From positions 558,001 through 622,000 of the forward strand of contig JAOZHT010000002.1 of NCBI GenBank assembly GCA_026014735.1: a stretch of DNA of 64,000 bases, in the 5' to 3' direction. Position numbers and translations under genes: made by a program. Under the pieces are notes generated by a model. The model saw only the letters and a program-made list of their open reading frames with translations, did not search any database and was not told the DNA's origin. Numbering within the stretch: the stretch's first letter is position 1; each line of letters begins with the position of its first letter. Source of the DNA: Candidatus Bathyarchaeota archaeon. Lineage in GTDB: Archaea > Thermoproteota > Bathyarchaeia > Bathyarchaeales > Bathycorpusculaceae. Positions 17,288 to 26,428 of this stretch are shown here, one piece after another.

Positions 17288-18031
17288 ATGGCTATGGCAC
17301 AGAACATCCGATGTTCCCACTGCGGCGCCCCCGTCGATTTCACCCCTGGAGAACTGGTTGCCTCATGCAAGTACTGCGGCTTCACCACCGTCATCGAGAC
17401 GGGGCAAGCCTTCAATTTTGAACACTCAATTCTTCTAAACAGGTACAGCCCCGAGCAGATGGAGGGGTTGATTCGGGATTGGATGCGTTCAGGCTTCATG
17501 AAACCCGGCGACTTAGCCAAGAAATCCAAGATCTTTGAGAAAAATCTGGTTTACCTGCCGTTTTGGGTGGTTAGCTGTGAAGCATCCACCAAGTACAAGG
17601 GCATCTTTGAACGCATTGCCCCCCCGATTGTTAAAGAAGGCGAAATCAAGAAGAAATATGACTGGCTGGTTCTGGCTAGGCAAGCCTCAGATTTCCCAAC
17701 CCAAGCCTACGACATCCCATTGGAGGGCAAAATACCCTATGACTTCCGCAAAATCGAGGGCTACGCCAAAGTCCTCAACAGCGAAATCGAGCGGGAACAG
17801 GCAACCGAATTAGCCCGCCAACAAATCGATACGCACCACCGCTTCCTGCTCCAAGAAGACATCGACCGCGTCATAGAAGCCACCACAACCTTGACGCCTA
17901 AGCAGATGGTCTATCTGCATGCACCCATCTGGTTTATCCGCTATGAATACAAAGGCAAAAACTACCAGATGCTGATAGGCGGCGCCAAAGGCATAGTGAT
18001 CAAAGGCGACATACCCAACACTCGCTTTTAG
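17288..18031 (+). CDS. Zinc-ribbon protein of unknown function (envelope-module member)
   Basis: 247 residues. The N-terminal zinc ribbon is CSHCGAPVDF...CKYCGF (residues about 9-32). The rest contains a conserved-looking LVYLPFWVVSCEASTKYKG strand pair and a C-terminal YLHAPIWFIRYEYKGKNYQ, with no membrane helix. Together with the next three genes it resembles the bacterial YdjG/zinc-ribbon plus SPFH arrangement linked to membrane stress. That link is inference. ATG at 17288; a second ATG six bases on is equally possible. Confidence 0.7.
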   Translation: MAMAQNIRCSHCGAPVDFTPGELVASCKYCGFTTVIETGQAFNFEHSILLNRYSPEQMEGLIRDWMRSGFMKPGDLAKKSKIFEKNLVYLPFWVVSCEASTKYKGIFERIAPPIVKEGEIKKKYDWLVLARQASDFPTQAYDIPLEGKIPYDFRKIEGYAKVLNSEIEREQATELARQQIDTHHRFLLQEDIDRVIEATTTLTPKQMVYLHAPIWFIRYEYKGKNYQMLIGGAKGIVIKGDIPNTRF

Positions 18032-18100
18032 CTGCTCTTTGATAATCTTTAAAAGCGACCGGTTTTTATATCGAGATGAATGCATGGGAGGATTTGGTAA

Positions 18101-18640
18101 ATGAGCGAAAACAAAGATGTATATGCAGAAGCGAAAAGCCAAATGAGGCTTTCCGAGAAAATCGCCGCGGCTCTTCCGGGTTTCCGAGGATATAAAGAGA
18201 AGGAGCTCCGCCGCGAATCAGACAAACTTATCCGTAACCACCTTGCCCTTAAACTAAGCAAAGACAAGGATACGGTCCGCAGTATCGCGCAGCGTATAGC
18301 CGATAAACGCTATCTTGACGTGTTAGCTGACATCGACCGCTTAAACGCCAAGATGGACCGCATCACCGAAAAAGTCAACCACGCATCCTATGGCTACTCA
18401 GGCTTCTTTGACATAGTCAAAATCAAGGAGGCAAACCTTGACCAGATGATAGCCTACGACAACCGTCTCCTCGACTACGTTAACGCCCTTGGCAGCGAAA
18501 TCGACGGCTTCAAAGCCGCGTTGCTAGCGGGGGACTACACGAACCTTAAGGATAAAATCCAAAGCGTCACCGACAAGTTTGAGTTGCTCGAAGACGCCTT
18601 TGATAAACGACAAGAAGTCATCATGGGAGTGCATGCATAA
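18101..18640 (+). CDS. Helical coiled-coil protein
   Basis: 179 residues, highly charged and almost wholly helical, with no cysteine and no membrane segment. Coiled-coil regions lie near 60-90 (DIDRLNAKMDRITEKVNH) and 130-175. The middle has a distinct YSGFFDIVKIKEANLDQMIAYDNRLL. I do not recognise it. It has its own TATA box (TTTTATATC at 18063) and the ribosome-binding site GGGAGG. Its last base is the first base of the SPFH gene's ATG (TAATG junction), so translation is coupled. By position it may play the part that PspA-like coiled coils play in bacterial SPFH operons. Confidence 0.75.
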   Translation: MSENKDVYAEAKSQMRLSEKIAAALPGFRGYKEKELRRESDKLIRNHLALKLSKDKDTVRSIAQRIADKRYLDVLADIDRLNAKMDRITEKVNHASYGYSGFFDIVKIKEANLDQMIAYDNRLLDYVNALGSEIDGFKAALLAGDYTNLKDKIQSVTDKFELLEDAFDKRQEVIMGVHA

Positions 18641-19620
18641 TGCCGCAGGTAATTGAATGGACAAACGTCGGCGCCGAAGACATCCTCTGGCGTTACCCCA
18701 CCGAAGACATCACATGGGGCGCTCAGCTAATCGTACATGAATATGAGATGGCGGTGTTCTTCCGCGACGGCAAAGCCTATGACGTCTTTGGAGCGGGACG
18801 CCACACCTTAACCACCCTGAATCTGCCCCTAATCACTGGGTTACTGACGAGGCTAGCGGGTTTCGGTGGCAACAAACCCTTCAAAGCCACCGTGCTCTTC
18901 ATCAGCACCAAAATCTTCGCAGGCAAATGGGGCACCCGCGCGCAGACCACCGAGCTTGCTCCTCTGCAGGTCTATGGGCAATTCTGGTTTAAAGTCGGCG
19001 ACGCCTCGCTCTTCGTCAACGAAGTGGTAGGCGGCCAACATGCCTTCACCACCGAGGGCGTCAACAGCTTCCTACGGGGCTTCCTTAACGAGAAAATCAT
19101 CGATGAACTCAGCCACTACGACCTTGTCTCAGTCTTCACACGCCTCGACGAAACCAGCGTCATCGTCAAAAACACGCTCATCGACTACTTCAAACGCGTC
19201 GGCATAGAACTCACCGACATGCGCTTCGAGGGCATAGACACCACACCCGAGTACCGTGAACGCCTCTTCTGGCTAAAAACAGGCAACACCGCCGCCGGCG
19301 ACGTGCTACGCATGGAAACCGTGAAGAGTGCAGCGGCAAGCCTTGGGCAGGGCGGAGGCGGAGCAGGCGCATTGGGCGCAGGCATGGTGCTTATACCGCA
19401 GGTCATGAACCAGATGGGCACGCCCCAGGCGGCACCGGTGGCGGCGCTGGTTATCTGTCCTAAATGCAGCGAAAAAGTGCCCGCTACCAGCAAGTTCTGC
19501 CCCAACTGCGGAACCAACCTCACACCACCCAGCCAACAAGCCATGACGTGTCCCAAATGCGGCAAATCCATCCCCGCCAACAGCAAATTCTGCCCTGAAT
19601 GCGGACAAAAAATCGAGTAG
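18640..19620 (+). CDS. SPFH-domain protein with two C-terminal zinc ribbons (YdjI-like)
   Basis: 326 residues. About 1-230 match the SPFH 'virion core protein-like' family: MPQVIEWTNVGAEDILWRYP, then GAQLIVHEYEMAVFFRDGKA and DVFGAGRHTLTTLNLPLI. A glycine/alanine linker leads to two zinc ribbons (CPKCSEKVPATSKFCPNCG and CPKCGKSIPANSKFCPECG). SPFH proteins form oligomeric platforms at membranes. In bacteria this family is encoded with PspA-like and zinc-ribbon proteins and is linked to envelope stress. The start overlaps the preceding gene by one base. Confidence 0.88.
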   Translation: MPQVIEWTNVGAEDILWRYPTEDITWGAQLIVHEYEMAVFFRDGKAYDVFGAGRHTLTTLNLPLITGLLTRLAGFGGNKPFKATVLFISTKIFAGKWGTRAQTTELAPLQVYGQFWFKVGDASLFVNEVVGGQHAFTTEGVNSFLRGFLNEKIIDELSHYDLVSVFTRLDETSVIVKNTLIDYFKRVGIELTDMRFEGIDTTPEYRERLFWLKTGNTAAGDVLRMETVKSAAASLGQGGGGAGALGAGMVLIPQVMNQMGTPQAAPVAALVICPKCSEKVPATSKFCPNCGTNLTPPSQQAMTCPKCGKSIPANSKFCPECGQKIE

Positions 19621-19631
19621 GCGGCCCAACC

Positions 19632-19970
19632 ATGAGCGAGAGCAACCGCAACCTCTTAACAATCGGCGTCGTCATCCTCACCTTCGTAGTAGCCATCCTG
19701 CTCTACGCGGCAGGGCTGATTGATTGGACGCTAATTGTGCCTGTGGTTCTGCTGCTTTCGGGTCTCTGGCTGCTAGCGCTGGGCGCGATGCGGATGGGCA
19801 AACCCGTCATGTATGAGCGCACCGCGTTTAGCACCGCCGCCCTGGGCTTAGTCGCCATCGCCGTAGGCGGGGCATGGGCGCTGTTTAGCGTCAACTGGCT
19901 TTACTCAGTGGTCGTGATACTGCTGGTTGTTGCCGCATTAGCCATCATAGCCGCACTAAAACGCAAATAA
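19632..19970 (+). CDS. Four-helix membrane protein
   Basis: 112 residues with four hydrophobic helices, arranged as two hairpins, and a basic C-terminal KRK. It resembles the small LiaI/DUF5668-like membrane proteins often found beside envelope-stress genes, but no signature motif confirms this. The ATG at 19632 lies 11 nt after the SPFH stop; the longer frame would start inside the SPFH coding region. It is the likely membrane anchor of the module. Confidence 0.72.
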   Translation: MSESNRNLLTIGVVILTFVVAILLYAAGLIDWTLIVPVVLLLSGLWLLALGAMRMGKPVMYERTAFSTAALGLVAIAVGGAWALFSVNWLYSVVVILLVVAALAIIAALKRK

Positions 19971-20047
19971 TCTCGGTTGAGCCCTTTTTTGGCTCTAAAC
20001 ATTTTTTTATATCTCTGCATTCTGTGTTTGGCTGAAGGAACGCTGTT

Positions 20048-21649
20048 ATGAGTGAAGAAATCGTCGGTCACGGCACATGGTACGATCTGATGGCAAAAAA
20101 AGTCATCGAGCGAGAACAAACCCTAAAGCGGGACATGAGCGTGGTCCGCACCGAAATGGGCTTGGGCGCCTCGGGTTTTCCCCACATCGGCAGCCTAGGC
20201 GACGCCACACGCAGCTACGCCGTCACGTTGGCCCTCAAAGACCAGGGCGTCAACTCGGAGCTTGTGGCTTACTGCGACGACAAAGACGGCTTACGCAAAG
20301 TCCCCGCTGGCATGTCTAAGGATATGGAGAAGTGGCTTGGCTACTCCGTTTCAAGCATCCCCGACTCGTTCGGCTGCCATGAAAGCTATGGTAAACATAT
20401 GAGCAGCCTGCTTTTGGAAGCTCTCGAAAAATGCGGAATAGAATACAAGTATTACTCAGCTAACGAAGTCTACAAAAAAGGGTTGCTGCTAAACGAAATC
20501 CGGACCCTGCTCACAAACGCCAAACAAGTCGGCGAAATCGTCAAAGAGGAAGTGGGACAGGAAACCTACACTGAGGTTCTGCCGTTCTTCGCGGTCTGCG
20601 AAAACTGTGGTCACCTCTACACTACCCGCGCATACAAATTTGACCCTAAAACAGACAAAGTCACCTACAAATGCGAGGGCCTAGAAATCCGCGGAAAAAA
20701 AATTGCTGGATGCGGCCACGAAGGTGAAGTCGACATCAAAAGCGGCGAAGGCAAACTCACATGGAAAAGCGAATTTGCAGCACGCTGGCGGGCGCTGGAT
20801 ATCCGCTTTGAAGCCTACGGCAAAGACATCGCTGACTCCGTGCGCATAAACGACCGCATCTGCCGCGAAGTCCTCAAGTTTGAGCCGCCTAGCCACGCCA
20901 AATACGAGATGTTCCTCGATAAAGGCGGCAGAAAAATCAGCAAATCCGCCGGCAACGTTTTCACGCCGCAGGTGTGGTTTAACTATGGTTCGCCGCAGTC
21001 GCTGTTGCTTTTGATGCTTAAGCGCTTTGTGGGCACCCGCAGCCTCGACGTCTCAGACATCCCCGCCTACATGAACGAGCTTGACTACATGGAGGAAGTC
21101 TATTTTGGCAGAAAGCAGGTGGGCGAGAAAGAGAAAATGCGCCTAAGAGGCCTGTTTGAGTACTGCTATCTCCTAAATCCCCCCGCCAAGCCCAGCCTAC
21201 ATGTCCCCTACAACCTGCTAACTTTCCTTGTCAAGATGGCACCCAAAGAATCCCAAAGCGATTACATCACCGAGAAGCTTCAAAGCTACGGCTACCTCCA
21301 GAAGGATCAGGGCATAGACGCGGGGCTGCAGCAGCGCATAGACTACGCCCTGAATTGGACACGGGACTTCGACGAAATCACCGAAACCGAAGTGGAACTC
21401 TCCGAAGACGAAAAGAAAGCGGTAACCGCGCTGGTTGCCAAACTGCAAACCGACCTCGACGCAGACGCCATCCAGAACGCCATATTCACCTCAGCCAAGG
21501 ACAGCGGCATAAAACCCGGCAACTTCTTTAAGGTGCTCTATCAGATCCTGATGGGTGCGCCTCAGGGGCCACGGCTTGGACCATATGTGCTTGCCATGGG
21601 CAAACAGAACGTGGTTGCGGCGTTGGAGCGGGCGCTAAAACGCAGTTAG
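20048..21649 (+). CDS. lysS: Lysyl-tRNA synthetase, class I
   Basis: Charges tRNA-Lys with lysine. It is the class I type found in most archaea. The HIGH-like motif is PHIGSLGD (about residue 41) and the KMSKS-like motif KISKSAGN (about 297). A zinc-binding segment, CENCGHLYTT ... GCGHEG, lies between. At 533 residues it is typical length. A strong TATA-like TTTTTTTATATC at 20002 and GAAGG before the ATG support the start. Confidence 0.97.
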   Translation: MSEEIVGHGTWYDLMAKKVIEREQTLKRDMSVVRTEMGLGASGFPHIGSLGDATRSYAVTLALKDQGVNSELVAYCDDKDGLRKVPAGMSKDMEKWLGYSVSSIPDSFGCHESYGKHMSSLLLEALEKCGIEYKYYSANEVYKKGLLLNEIRTLLTNAKQVGEIVKEEVGQETYTEVLPFFAVCENCGHLYTTRAYKFDPKTDKVTYKCEGLEIRGKKIAGCGHEGEVDIKSGEGKLTWKSEFAARWRALDIRFEAYGKDIADSVRINDRICREVLKFEPPSHAKYEMFLDKGGRKISKSAGNVFTPQVWFNYGSPQSLLLLMLKRFVGTRSLDVSDIPAYMNELDYMEEVYFGRKQVGEKEKMRLRGLFEYCYLLNPPAKPSLHVPYNLLTFLVKMAPKESQSDYITEKLQSYGYLQKDQGIDAGLQQRIDYALNWTRDFDEITETEVELSEDEKKAVTALVAKLQTDLDADAIQNAIFTSAKDSGIKPGNFFKVLYQILMGAPQGPRLGPYVLAMGKQNVVAALERALKRS

Positions 21650-21769
21650 CCACCGCGGAATTTCTCCCCTTTTTGAACCCTATTGCTTAGCGCAGGTTGC
21701 TTTACCAAAAAACTTTACTTGTTTCCCTCTCTACATTATAGTGGTTGGCGTTTTTAGAATCTGGTTGAA

Positions 21770-23380
21770 TTGTCAGAAAACCGGAAGGTAAAACCAAAGA
21801 AACACATCGATGAGGTTGACGATAGAGAAGCCGCCTCCATTAACTCTTCTCCACCCTGCGCTAGCGCCCTAACCAAGCAGAGGCTTGAAGAAATCCTCGA
21901 GAACGTCTTATCCGCCATCGTGGTCTTCGAAAGCGATAACGGAAAAATAGTTTACGCCAACCACCAAGCCGTCGAGATTTATGGAGGCAACCCCTGCGGC
22001 ATCACTCTTGTGCAGCTTGCAGAGAAACTCGACATCCGCTTTCAGAATGGTAAACGTTGCCCTGCCGAGGAACTCTTTGCCTACCGCGCACTAATGGGGC
22101 AGCCATCTCAGGGGACCCTTGTCACCATAGCTCGGCCAGACGGGCGCTATTTCATCGTTAACGTAATCGTAAGACCGCTTTTTGGTGAGGCTGGCGCAGT
22201 AGAGTATGCCCTGGTTATACTGTTGGATGTCACTGACGCCGTTAAAGCTGAGAGGGCGCTTAAGGAAAGCGAGAAACGCCTCAGGATGGCCCAGAAAATC
22301 GCACAGTTAGGCAGCTGGGAATACAACATCAAAGAGGACCGGGCGGTCTGGTCTGAGGAGCTCTTTAGGATTTTTGGGCTCCCCATTAGAGAGTTTGGCC
22401 CTAACTTTGTGGAATACTTCACATACATTCACCCCGATGATCGCCAGAAGCTTAAGGCAAGATTGCTTAAAGGCAGCTTACTGGAACCAATCAGTTTTGA
22501 CTACCGCATTATACGGCAAGATGGCGCCGTGCGGTATATCCATACAGATCAGGCGGTACGCGAATACGCTCAAGACGGAAGCCCCTTAAGAGTCATGGGT
22601 ATCGAACAGGATATAACCGAGCGCAAACAGATCGAGGATAAGCTTCAGCAGTACGCTAAAAACCTCGAGCACCTTGTGGATGAACGCACGCAGCAGCTTA
22701 AGGATGCGGAGCGGTTGGCGGCGATTGGGCAGACCGCAGGCATGATTGGGCATGATATCCGAAATCCATTGCAAGCCATCGTGGGGGAGCTGTATTTGAT
22801 GTCGCAGACCGTGGATGAATCTGCGGGCGGCCCATGCAAACAGGAGTTGCAGGAGGGCCTAGGCGCCATCCAAGAGCAAATCGAGTACATGAACAAAATC
22901 ATCGCTGACCTGCAGGATTTCACTCGTCCCCTCAAGCCGGAGCTATCTGAAGTTGACCTCTGCAAGATGCTGCCTCACCTGGTGCTCACGGTAAAAATCC
23001 CCGGCAACATTGAAGCATTCGCCAAATGTGACCTTGAGCTGCCTAAACTTAGGCTGGATCCCACGCTGCTAAAACGCATACTTGTTAACTTGGTGACTAA
23101 CGCTGTGCAGGCTATGCCTAACGGAGGCAAATTAACCCTGAGAGCCACCCGCCAAGACGGGGGCGTCGCCATCACCGTGCAGGACACAGGCGTAGGGATC
23201 CCCGATGAGGTTAAGCCACGGATTTTTCAGCCGCTTATGACGACGAAGTCGAAGGGACAGGGGTTTGGGTTGGCGGTGGTTAAGCGGCTGGTGGAGGCGC
23301 AGGGAGGCACCATAAGCTTTGAGAGCCAAGCCGGCGTAGGCACCCAATTCAAAATAATCTTCCCAAAGCAACTGGATTAA
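21770..23380 (+). CDS. PAS-domain sensor histidine kinase
   Basis: 536 residues, TTG start. It has two PAS domains (about 35-160 and 170-285; the second ends MGIEQDITERKQIEDKL, a PAC motif). The dimerisation/phosphoacceptor helix contains GHDIRNPLQAIVGEL. The HATPase domain follows, with N-box LVTNAVQAMPNGG, G1 DTGVGIPDE and G2 KGQGFGLAVVKRLVEAQGG. No membrane helix is present, so the sensor is cytosolic. No receiver domain or response regulator is adjacent; a partner must be elsewhere. The tRNA-Arg gene follows after 85 nt. Confidence 0.93.
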   Translation: MSENRKVKPKKHIDEVDDREAASINSSPPCASALTKQRLEEILENVLSAIVVFESDNGKIVYANHQAVEIYGGNPCGITLVQLAEKLDIRFQNGKRCPAEELFAYRALMGQPSQGTLVTIARPDGRYFIVNVIVRPLFGEAGAVEYALVILLDVTDAVKAERALKESEKRLRMAQKIAQLGSWEYNIKEDRAVWSEELFRIFGLPIREFGPNFVEYFTYIHPDDRQKLKARLLKGSLLEPISFDYRIIRQDGAVRYIHTDQAVREYAQDGSPLRVMGIEQDITERKQIEDKLQQYAKNLEHLVDERTQQLKDAERLAAIGQTAGMIGHDIRNPLQAIVGELYLMSQTVDESAGGPCKQELQEGLGAIQEQIEYMNKIIADLQDFTRPLKPELSEVDLCKMLPHLVLTVKIPGNIEAFAKCDLELPKLRLDPTLLKRILVNLVTNAVQAMPNGGKLTLRATRQDGGVAITVQDTGVGIPDEVKPRIFQPLMTTKSKGQGFGLAVVKRLVEAQGGTISFESQAGVGTQFKIIFPKQLD

Positions 23381-23465
23381 CTCTGCTTTCTGGCACCACT
23401 ATTCTTAAGTTGGAGAGCAAAGTATTTACTATTCTGCCCCCAGAATTGGAGGCACATGACAGGTT

Positions 23466-23544
23466 GGGCCTGTTGTATAGTACGGATTATTACACCGGCC
23501 TGCGGAGCCGGAGATCGAGGGTTCAAATCCCTCCGGGCCCGCCA
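23466..23544 (+). tRNA. tRNA-Arg (anticodon GCG), CCA encoded
   Basis: The acceptor GGGCCTG pairs with CGGGCCC (one G-U). The anticodon stem CCGGC/GCCGG encloses loop CTGCGGA with anticodon GCG. The T arm GAGGG-TTCAAAT-CCCTC is perfect. The discriminator G is followed by a genomic CCA, unlike the tRNA-Glu gene in this window. No intron. A TATA-like GTATTTAC is about 38 nt upstream. Confidence 0.95.
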
Positions 23545-23654
23545 ATCTAATTTTAGAAATTCATTCTATCCATACTTGTTTTAGTTTATAAAAAATAATC
23601 AAAAAATTTATTAAACTAATCTGTGAGCATTGATTTACTGAAGATGTGATTTAA

Positions 23655-24440
23655 TTGAGTCACCAGTTGGAAAGCTATCGGCATTTCCTGCTCCCCCAAG
23701 AAACGCTGCTTTTCTGGACAGAAGCCGCAAGGCTTGAACCTCATGGCACCGCCAATTTGGCACAGGCACGTGTGCTCACTTATGAAGCCGGCATGTACGC
23801 GGGAAAAGATATCACCACTATGAAAACCATGACTGGTCGTCAAGGCGGTCAGAGGCTGGCGGGTACACTCATGCTTACCGACAAGAGACTGTTACTTGTT
23901 CAACTCAGCACGTTGATTACGGGAAGAATAATTTTATGTGAAGTGATTTTTGATTCCGTCCTAGCAAAGAATCTTTTAGCGGTTTTCACAGAAAGAAACT
24001 ATGGATTTATCCAGAAATTCTATCAAGGTGGCCTTCTAAAACAAATGAAGATGACCTACACCATCACGTCAAACGGGCCTGCAATGACGATGCAGGTGCT
24101 ATCAGGCGTTTCAGCGGCTAAAACCATGCTTGGTATGCCAAGAGTAGAAATTGTGGTCTCCGAACTCTGGCTTTTCGCGGGTGATAAGAAGAAAGATTTA
24201 GCGCCTCAACCGATCAAAATGGTCACAAGTACCAACTACACAATGCATATTGTGCATCCTTGGAACATAATGGAGGGCGCCATGGCTTTTGTAGATTGGC
24301 CTTGGGCAGCAGCGATGGCAGTGAAACACAGGTCAAAAACTGAGGAGTATAATCCAATCATAGATATTGTAAATGCTAAGGTACCCGCTATGATGGAGCT
24401 AATAAATGAAATGAGCCGACCTCTTCCGCCTCCTCCTTAA
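23655..24440 (+). CDS. Hypothetical protein with PH/GRAM-like segment
   Basis: 261 residues, TTG start. The segment RLAGTLMLTDKRLLLVQ (about 67-83) is the strand pair typical of bacterial PH-like or GRAM domains, and FLLPQETLLFWTEAARLEP resembles their first strand. The C-terminus ends in proline (RPLPPPP). No membrane helix or enzyme motif is seen. It lies just behind tRNA-Arg and before a long AT-rich gap, so it may belong to a variable segment. The function is unknown. Confidence 0.55.
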   Translation: MSHQLESYRHFLLPQETLLFWTEAARLEPHGTANLAQARVLTYEAGMYAGKDITTMKTMTGRQGGQRLAGTLMLTDKRLLLVQLSTLITGRIILCEVIFDSVLAKNLLAVFTERNYGFIQKFYQGGLLKQMKMTYTITSNGPAMTMQVLSGVSAAKTMLGMPRVEIVVSELWLFAGDKKKDLAPQPIKMVTSTNYTMHIVHPWNIMEGAMAFVDWPWAAAMAVKHRSKTEEYNPIIDIVNAKVPAMMELINEMSRPLPPPP

Positions 24441-24835
24441 ATGGTAGATTAGAAATTTTGCGCTGCTCTGATGGTGGGAGTTAACAAGCAGTATGCAAGC
24501 CGCCTTGCCGTTTGATACTAAGATGAGATATTTTGCATAAACCCATAGAAGGGGCAATAAGATAGCTTTGAGACGTTAAATCTAGACCGCCAATTTCCCA
24601 AAGTAATAATTTCGACTGCGGGGCTGCCACTGGTCCTCAAGAAAAAGCCTGTTGATTATAGCTCAGCCTGTCGGGAAATCCATTACTCCCCCGATTTTAA
24701 TCGCCAAACGTAATAAGTATCTCTTAATTCAAATTTTTTCTTTTTTATGGAGTCTATACGCTTGATTGATTATGGAATTTTCAAAATAGAATAAATAGAA
24801 ACTTTTAAAAATAAAATTAGGTTATTATTAAGAAT
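24441..24835. other. Long AT-rich intergenic region
   Basis: About 395 nt with no convincing reading frame on either strand. Base composition falls markedly after 24700, with poly-T and poly-A tracts. The last 60 nt contain several TATA-like words (GAATAAATAG, TTTTAAAAATAA) that can drive the fibronectin-type gene. No tRNA 3'-end repeat or inverted terminal repeat was found by eye. Confidence 0.4.
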
Positions 24836-25630
24836 GTGAAATATATGATGCCAAACAAAAGTTATATCTTAGTAATTCTTGGCTTGATGCTTTTGCTTAT
24901 TTATTCTGCTAGTTATGTTCAAGGAGCGTATTCTCCGACACTATCTTCACCTGCTCAAACCGAAACTACAGTCACCTTACAGTGGACAAAATCAGATGAT
25001 TGGATTTTTAGTAAATATGAAACCTTTTATTCTACATCAGTAAATGGACCGTGGAAAAGTTTTTGGAGTACCGATAGCAAAGACCAAACGTCTACCTTTA
25101 TTGGTGGATTAATTCCTAACACCGATTACTATTTTAAAGTTGAAGACTCTGGTTCTCTAGTTGGAACAACCCCGTCCAATACCTTGCAAGTAAGGACTAA
25201 AGCTAATCCTGCCCTTGAAATAACCTCTAACACGTTAACTACAGCAAGCTTAAGGTGGATTGTTTACAATACATATTCTTCTTCGGTACCCTTCAAAAGC
25301 TATACAATACAAATGAGAACACAAGGAAGCTCATGGTCAATACTCACCACATCAACCGATGCTACACAGAATACCTATACAGTAACTGGTCTATGTCCAG
25401 GCACCTATGAATTTCAAATTATAGACAAGGTAGGAAACAACGGACAGTATTCCGCTAACTCAAATGTTGCGACGTTAGTAATCCCGGAACCAACACCGGA
25501 ACCCACAAGTGCGCCTTTAATAAGTGAACAATGGATGGTATCCCCAGTGATAATAGGGGCGATAATATTCATTATTGCCTTGGTCTTGATTGTTGTTGCT
25601 GCCCTATTAATTACTCGAAGAAGGAAGTAA
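24836..25630 (+). CDS. Secreted fibronectin type III protein with C-terminal anchor
   Basis: 264 residues. The signal peptide is SYILVILGLMLLLIYSASYVQG. Two fibronectin-III-like domains follow (about 32-121 and 122-216), each with the usual patterns TVTLQWTKSDD...LIPNTDYYFKV and TASLRWIVYNT...LCPGTYEFQI. A proline/threonine spacer (PEPTPEPTSAP) leads to a transmembrane helix and a basic RRRK tail. It is a cell-surface protein, probably binding or adhesive. Codon use is clearly more AT-rich than in neighbouring genes, hinting at transfer or relaxed selection. The start is GTG 24836 or ATG 24845/24848. Confidence 0.8.
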   Translation: MKYMMPNKSYILVILGLMLLLIYSASYVQGAYSPTLSSPAQTETTVTLQWTKSDDWIFSKYETFYSTSVNGPWKSFWSTDSKDQTSTFIGGLIPNTDYYFKVEDSGSLVGTTPSNTLQVRTKANPALEITSNTLTTASLRWIVYNTYSSSVPFKSYTIQMRTQGSSWSILTTSTDATQNTYTVTGLCPGTYEFQIIDKVGNNGQYSANSNVATLVIPEPTPEPTSAPLISEQWMVSPVIIGAIIFIIALVLIVVAALLITRRRK

Positions 25631-25720
25631 TAACAAAGGTACCAAACCGAAGGGCCACAAACACCAATATTACTTTTTTTAAGAAGCGTACTTGCTTACG
25701 GTTTTTCGGTTGGTTTTCTC

Positions 25721-26326
25721 CTAGATTTTATTTAAAAACTGTAATAGCCATCCTTTTTTTGGAAACCTTTTTCTGGACACCGAAGCCACCAGCAGTACAT
25801 TCACCGCTATCAGGTAGGCGGGGAACGCCAGCGCCGAGAAGCTCCAGGTTGCGGCGACAAGAAAACTCGTTGCCGGCGCCACTGCGCCGACGAGGTATGG
25901 CCAGATGGATTCGGTTTGGGGGCTGCGTCTGGCTTTGGTGAGGGTGGGCACGGCGGCTAATGCGTCGCTTAATATGGCAAAGACGATGGCGAGGTTGGCT
26001 TGCGCGGTTACAAACCAGAGGACAAGCGCTAGCCCCGAGAGGGCAGCGCAGATGTAGTCGAAGCGGGCGGATTTCCAGTAGGCTTTTTTGGTGAAGAAGG
26101 AAGCGGTGAAGATGAGGAAAGGCGAGAATCCCGACATGAAAACTGGCACCACTGCTAGTCCTACTCCGCTTGAGAGGGAGGCGGCGGTGGCTATGAAGGG
26201 CGCCACTGACCACATGAACCAGGTTACCCTGTTAGGCATGGTTTGGCCGCGGAACATGCTGCGGATGTAGGCTAAGGCGGCAAGCAGCGAGGCGAAGGCT
26301 GCCACAAACACGAGATAGTCAAGCAT
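25721..26326 (-). CDS. Polytopic membrane protein, unknown
   Basis: 201 residues with about six or seven hydrophobic helices. The motif MPNRVTWFMWSVAPFIATAA (about 30-49) has a proline-plus-aromatic pattern somewhat like small sugar-carrier or PQ-loop families, but the resemblance is weak. Basic residues in the loops (KARRS) and a basic C-terminus fit an inner-membrane protein. It is monocistronic, divergent from the methyltransferase. Function not assigned. Confidence 0.65.
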   Translation of the reverse strand: MLDYLVFVAAFASLLAALAYIRSMFRGQTMPNRVTWFMWSVAPFIATAASLSSGVGLAVVPVFMSGFSPFLIFTASFFTKKAYWKSARFDYICAALSGLALVLWFVTAQANLAIVFAILSDALAAVPTLTKARRSPQTESIWPYLVGAVAPATSFLVAATWSFSALAFPAYLIAVNVLLVASVSRKRFPKKGWLLQFLNKI

Positions 26327-26428
26327 ACATACTCATGTTGGCAGCACAGATATTTTAACCAAAACCACCAAAAACCCTCCCGCTTCACCCGCAAACAGCT
26401 TTTAGCAGCCCCAGCCAATAGTTCCTCC

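Noticed and set aside
23545-25720. An integrated mobile element at tRNA-Arg
   Set aside because: No integrase, no duplicated tRNA 3' end and no inverted repeats were found; kept only as a low-interest observation.
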